A stretch of 64,000 nucleotides of DNA, from NCBI RefSeq assembly GCF_001642795.1, contig NZ_LKEH01000027.1:292325-356324 (forward strand), written 5' to 3'. A program made the translations under genes and the position numbers. Shown piece by piece: positions 62,305 through 64,000 of the stretch (positions within the stretch are counted from its first letter, which is position 1; every line of letters starts with the position of its first letter). The notes beneath the pieces are model-generated. The model did no database searches and was not told the origin of the DNA. It worked only from the letters and a program-made list of their open reading frames with translations. The stretch is from Pseudomonas viridiflava (GTDB taxonomy: Bacteria > Pseudomonadota > Gammaproteobacteria > Pseudomonadales > Pseudomonadaceae).

Positions 62305-62455
62305 TTTACTTCTCCGTGTATTCGTAAAAGGGCCGGGCGTGGCACCCAGTGACTGAAAACAAGCGCGCTCGCTAAAAAGGGGTGTGGTGAGTTCTTTTCT
62401 ACGTTTTGGTTCAATTCGCGGGAATTTTAAATCGCCCTGATATATACAACAGCTT

Positions 62456-62484
62456 CCGGTCTGCGTCGAGTCGGCGCAGACCGG
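62456..62484. repeat. Perfect 10-bp inverted repeat
   Basis: CCGGTCTGCG and CGCAGACCGG flank nine bases in the gap between the nucleoside-hydrolase-like and GGDEF genes (62305-62650). It has no T tract, so it is probably a structural or binding element. The rest of this gap is AT-richer and empty. Confidence 0.5.
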
Positions 62485-62650
62485 TAAAGTTGGAAACTAT
62501 TCAACTGGAAATCCGCTTGAAAGTCGTATTTTGTGTTAAAGAAAGAGTTCGCTTGGCCGAGAGCATGACAAGCGAGCCGCACGTTGCCCGGCCCGCATGA
62601 AATACAGCAAGCCACGTGCGCTTTGACTGTGGTAACAGAGAAGCCTTGCG

Positions 62651-64000
62651 ATGCTGAAAAACCTGTTGGGTACCCTGCGTACCCTGATGTCAGTGCCCAC
62701 CGATCACCCCCGGCTGCTCCAGGCCCAATACATAGCGTTGTCCCGTCAACTGCCGTTGATGTACTTCGTGTTGCTGGTCAACACCTGGGCGCTCGCGTTC
62801 ACGCATCGTTCCGCGCCGATGTGGCTGACCCTGCTGGTACCGGGATTGCTGACAGTGGTGTGTGGCATTCGCGCCCGTATGTGGTTGCGTACGGTCAATC
62901 GGGTGCCATCCGAGGCGATGATCCTCGCCACCCTGCGCAGCACCAATGGCCTGGCCGGTATCATTGCCGCTGCGTTTGCAGGCTGGTCGCTGGCGCTTTA
63001 TCCATACGGCGGCGCCTATGCACAGGCCCATGTGGCCTTTTTCATGGGCATCACGGTGATTGTATGCATCTTCTGCATGATGCACCTGCAGCCTGCCGCG
63101 CTGACGACGGCGGTGATCGTGAACGCGGCCTTCGTGGTGTTCTTCGCCTCGACCCATAACACGATCTTCATCGCCACGGCGGTGAACATCGTGCTGGTAT
63201 CGATCGGCATGCTGATCATTCTTCGTTATCAATACCGTGACTTCACCCGCCTGGTAAATGTGCAGGTGCAGACCGAGCAACTGAGCAATGAAAACCTGCT
63301 GTTGGCCAATCAGGACAGCCTGACCGGACTGCCCAACCGGCGTCAGTTTTTCCAGACCCTGGATCTGGCCATGACCGAAGCGCTGGAGAAGGGCGCGGGG
63401 CTTGCGGTCGGCATACTGGATCTGGATGGTTTCAAGCCGGTCAATGACCTGTACGGTCATCGTACAGGCGACCAGTTGCTGGTCATGGTCGCCGATCGCC
63501 TGAGGCAGGTGGCGAGTGAGACAGTGCATGTGTCGCGGCTGGGTGGCGACGAGTTCGCCCTGGTCATCAAAGGCGACATCAGCCGAGAAGCTTTGCTGGC
63601 CTTGGGCAAACGCCTGTGCGATCAGATGCATGAGCAGTTCGAACTGTTGGAAATGCCGATCCAGATCGGCGCCACGTTTGGCATTGCGACCTATCCTGCG
63701 ACGGCCGACAACGCCACCCAGTTGTTCGAATACGCGGACTACGCGCTCTATCAGGGAAAGCATCACAATCCTGGTTCGACCTGCCTGTTTTCTGCCAGTC
63801 ATCGTCAACAGCTGCACGCCGATGGTGTCACTGAGCAGGCGCTGCGCCGGGCCAGCCTGGAGACCGAGTTCTACGTGCTGTTCCAGCCCATCATGAACAG
63901 CCGGAGCCGGGAAACAGTCGCGTTCGAAGCGCTTGCCCGCTGGAACAGTCCAGAACTGGGCGCGGTGTCGCCTGCGCGCTTCATTCCCATCGCCGAACGC
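62651..64000 (+). CDS. GGDEF-EAL cyclic-di-GMP enzyme (partial, runs off the end)
   Basis: The first 450 residues are seen. Five to six hydrophobic segments (about residues 30-195) anchor it in the inner membrane. The GGDEF domain (about 205-375) has the active signature RLGGDEF and no RxxD inhibitory site five residues upstream. An EAL domain begins with FEALARW near the window edge. It may both make and break c-di-GMP. GAGAAG precedes the ATG at 62651. Confidence 0.88.
   Translation, partial: MLKNLLGTLRTLMSVPTDHPRLLQAQYIALSRQLPLMYFVLLVNTWALAFTHRSAPMWLTLLVPGLLTVVCGIRARMWLRTVNRVPSEAMILATLRSTNGLAGIIAAAFAGWSLALYPYGGAYAQAHVAFFMGITVIVCIFCMMHLQPAALTTAVIVNAAFVVFFASTHNTIFIATAVNIVLVSIGMLIILRYQYRDFTRLVNVQVQTEQLSNENLLLANQDSLTGLPNRRQFFQTLDLAMTEALEKGAGLAVGILDLDGFKPVNDLYGHRTGDQLLVMVADRLRQVASETVHVSRLGGDEFALVIKGDISREALLALGKRLCDQMHEQFELLEMPIQIGATFGIATYPATADNATQLFEYADYALYQGKHHNPGSTCLFSASHRQQLHADGVTEQALRRASLETEFYVLFQPIMNSRSRETVAFEALARWNSPELGAVSPARFIPIAER

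Noticed and set aside
61300..62460. Type III effector HopQ1 with an hrp box
   Set aside because: The long N-terminal effector extension is absent. A GAACC...CCAC pair upstream has a spacing of about 20 bases, not 15-16, and the first element is imperfect.

Overview
The window looks like the chromosome of a fluorescent Pseudomonas, most likely of the P. syringae group. The evidence is GC-rich coding DNA, Pseudomonas-type paired REP elements near 33.8-34.0 kb, a ModE-controlled modABC operon, a 688-residue Pseudomonas-type trehalose synthase and an ech-vdh-fcs-aat ferulate cluster. I identified the organism from sequence character and gene content only.

Layout. 0.3-8 kb: a secreted tannase/feruloyl esterase, tRNA-Cys, then small hypothetical genes on both strands, including an AA10 (LPMO)-like protein with no signal peptide, a MarR/oxidoreductase pair, a very acidic repeat protein and tRNA-Leu. 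8.4-14.4 kb: XRE regulator, DNA topoisomerase IB, modABC with a 26-bp ModE-type palindrome, and a TetR (AcuR-like)/acrylyl-CoA reductase pair with two identical 17-bp operators. 14.4-16.3 kb: dispersed palindromic repeats, a lone tyrosine recombinase and a candidate small RNA.

16.3-28.5 kb is the centre of interest. Ten same-strand genes, most of them overlapping or a few bases apart, encode a cupin, a methionyl-tRNA-synthetase-like enzyme, a DAO-family FAD oxidase, a signal-less type I periplasmic-binding-protein fold, a lysine/ornithine-type N-monooxygenase, a natural fusion of the diaminopropionate enzymes SbnA and SbnB, a second FAD/NAD(P) protein, a LysE exporter, an iron-type alcohol dehydrogenase and a beta-lactamase-fold hydrolase. 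N-hydroxylase + cupin + MetRS-like enzyme + DAO oxidase is the known signature of hydrazine (N-N bond) biosynthesis in actinomycetes (the s56-p1 and pyrazomycin/formycin pathways). Its combination here with diaminopropionate synthesis suggests an undescribed N-N-containing amino-acid metabolite.

28.5-34.2 kb: GlxA/FtrA-type and DJ-1/PfpI proteins, a LysR gene split at an A8 run, the trehalose synthase, two REPINs and more dispersed repeats. 34.2-46 kb: a lignin-monomer pathway. It has a sigma-54 activator of XylR/DmpR type, a matching -24/-12 promoter, an aromatic aldehyde dehydrogenase, a coniferyl-alcohol-dehydrogenase-like SDR, an outer-membrane channel, a MarR (FerR-like) repressor, then ech, vdh, fcs and aat, which convert ferulate to vanillin and vanillate. 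The feruloyl esterase at 0.3 kb could supply ferulate.

46-64 kb: ordinary metabolic units with local regulators. These are a Rid protein, two convergent LysR genes, 5-oxoprolinase pxpABC, a TetR-SDR-membrane protein-quinone reductase set, a glucarate-dehydratase-like enzyme with an MFS transporter and LysR, a secreted hypothetical protein, a subtilase with an altered catalytic aspartate, a nucleoside hydrolase with an altered active site, and a GGDEF-EAL protein that runs off the end.
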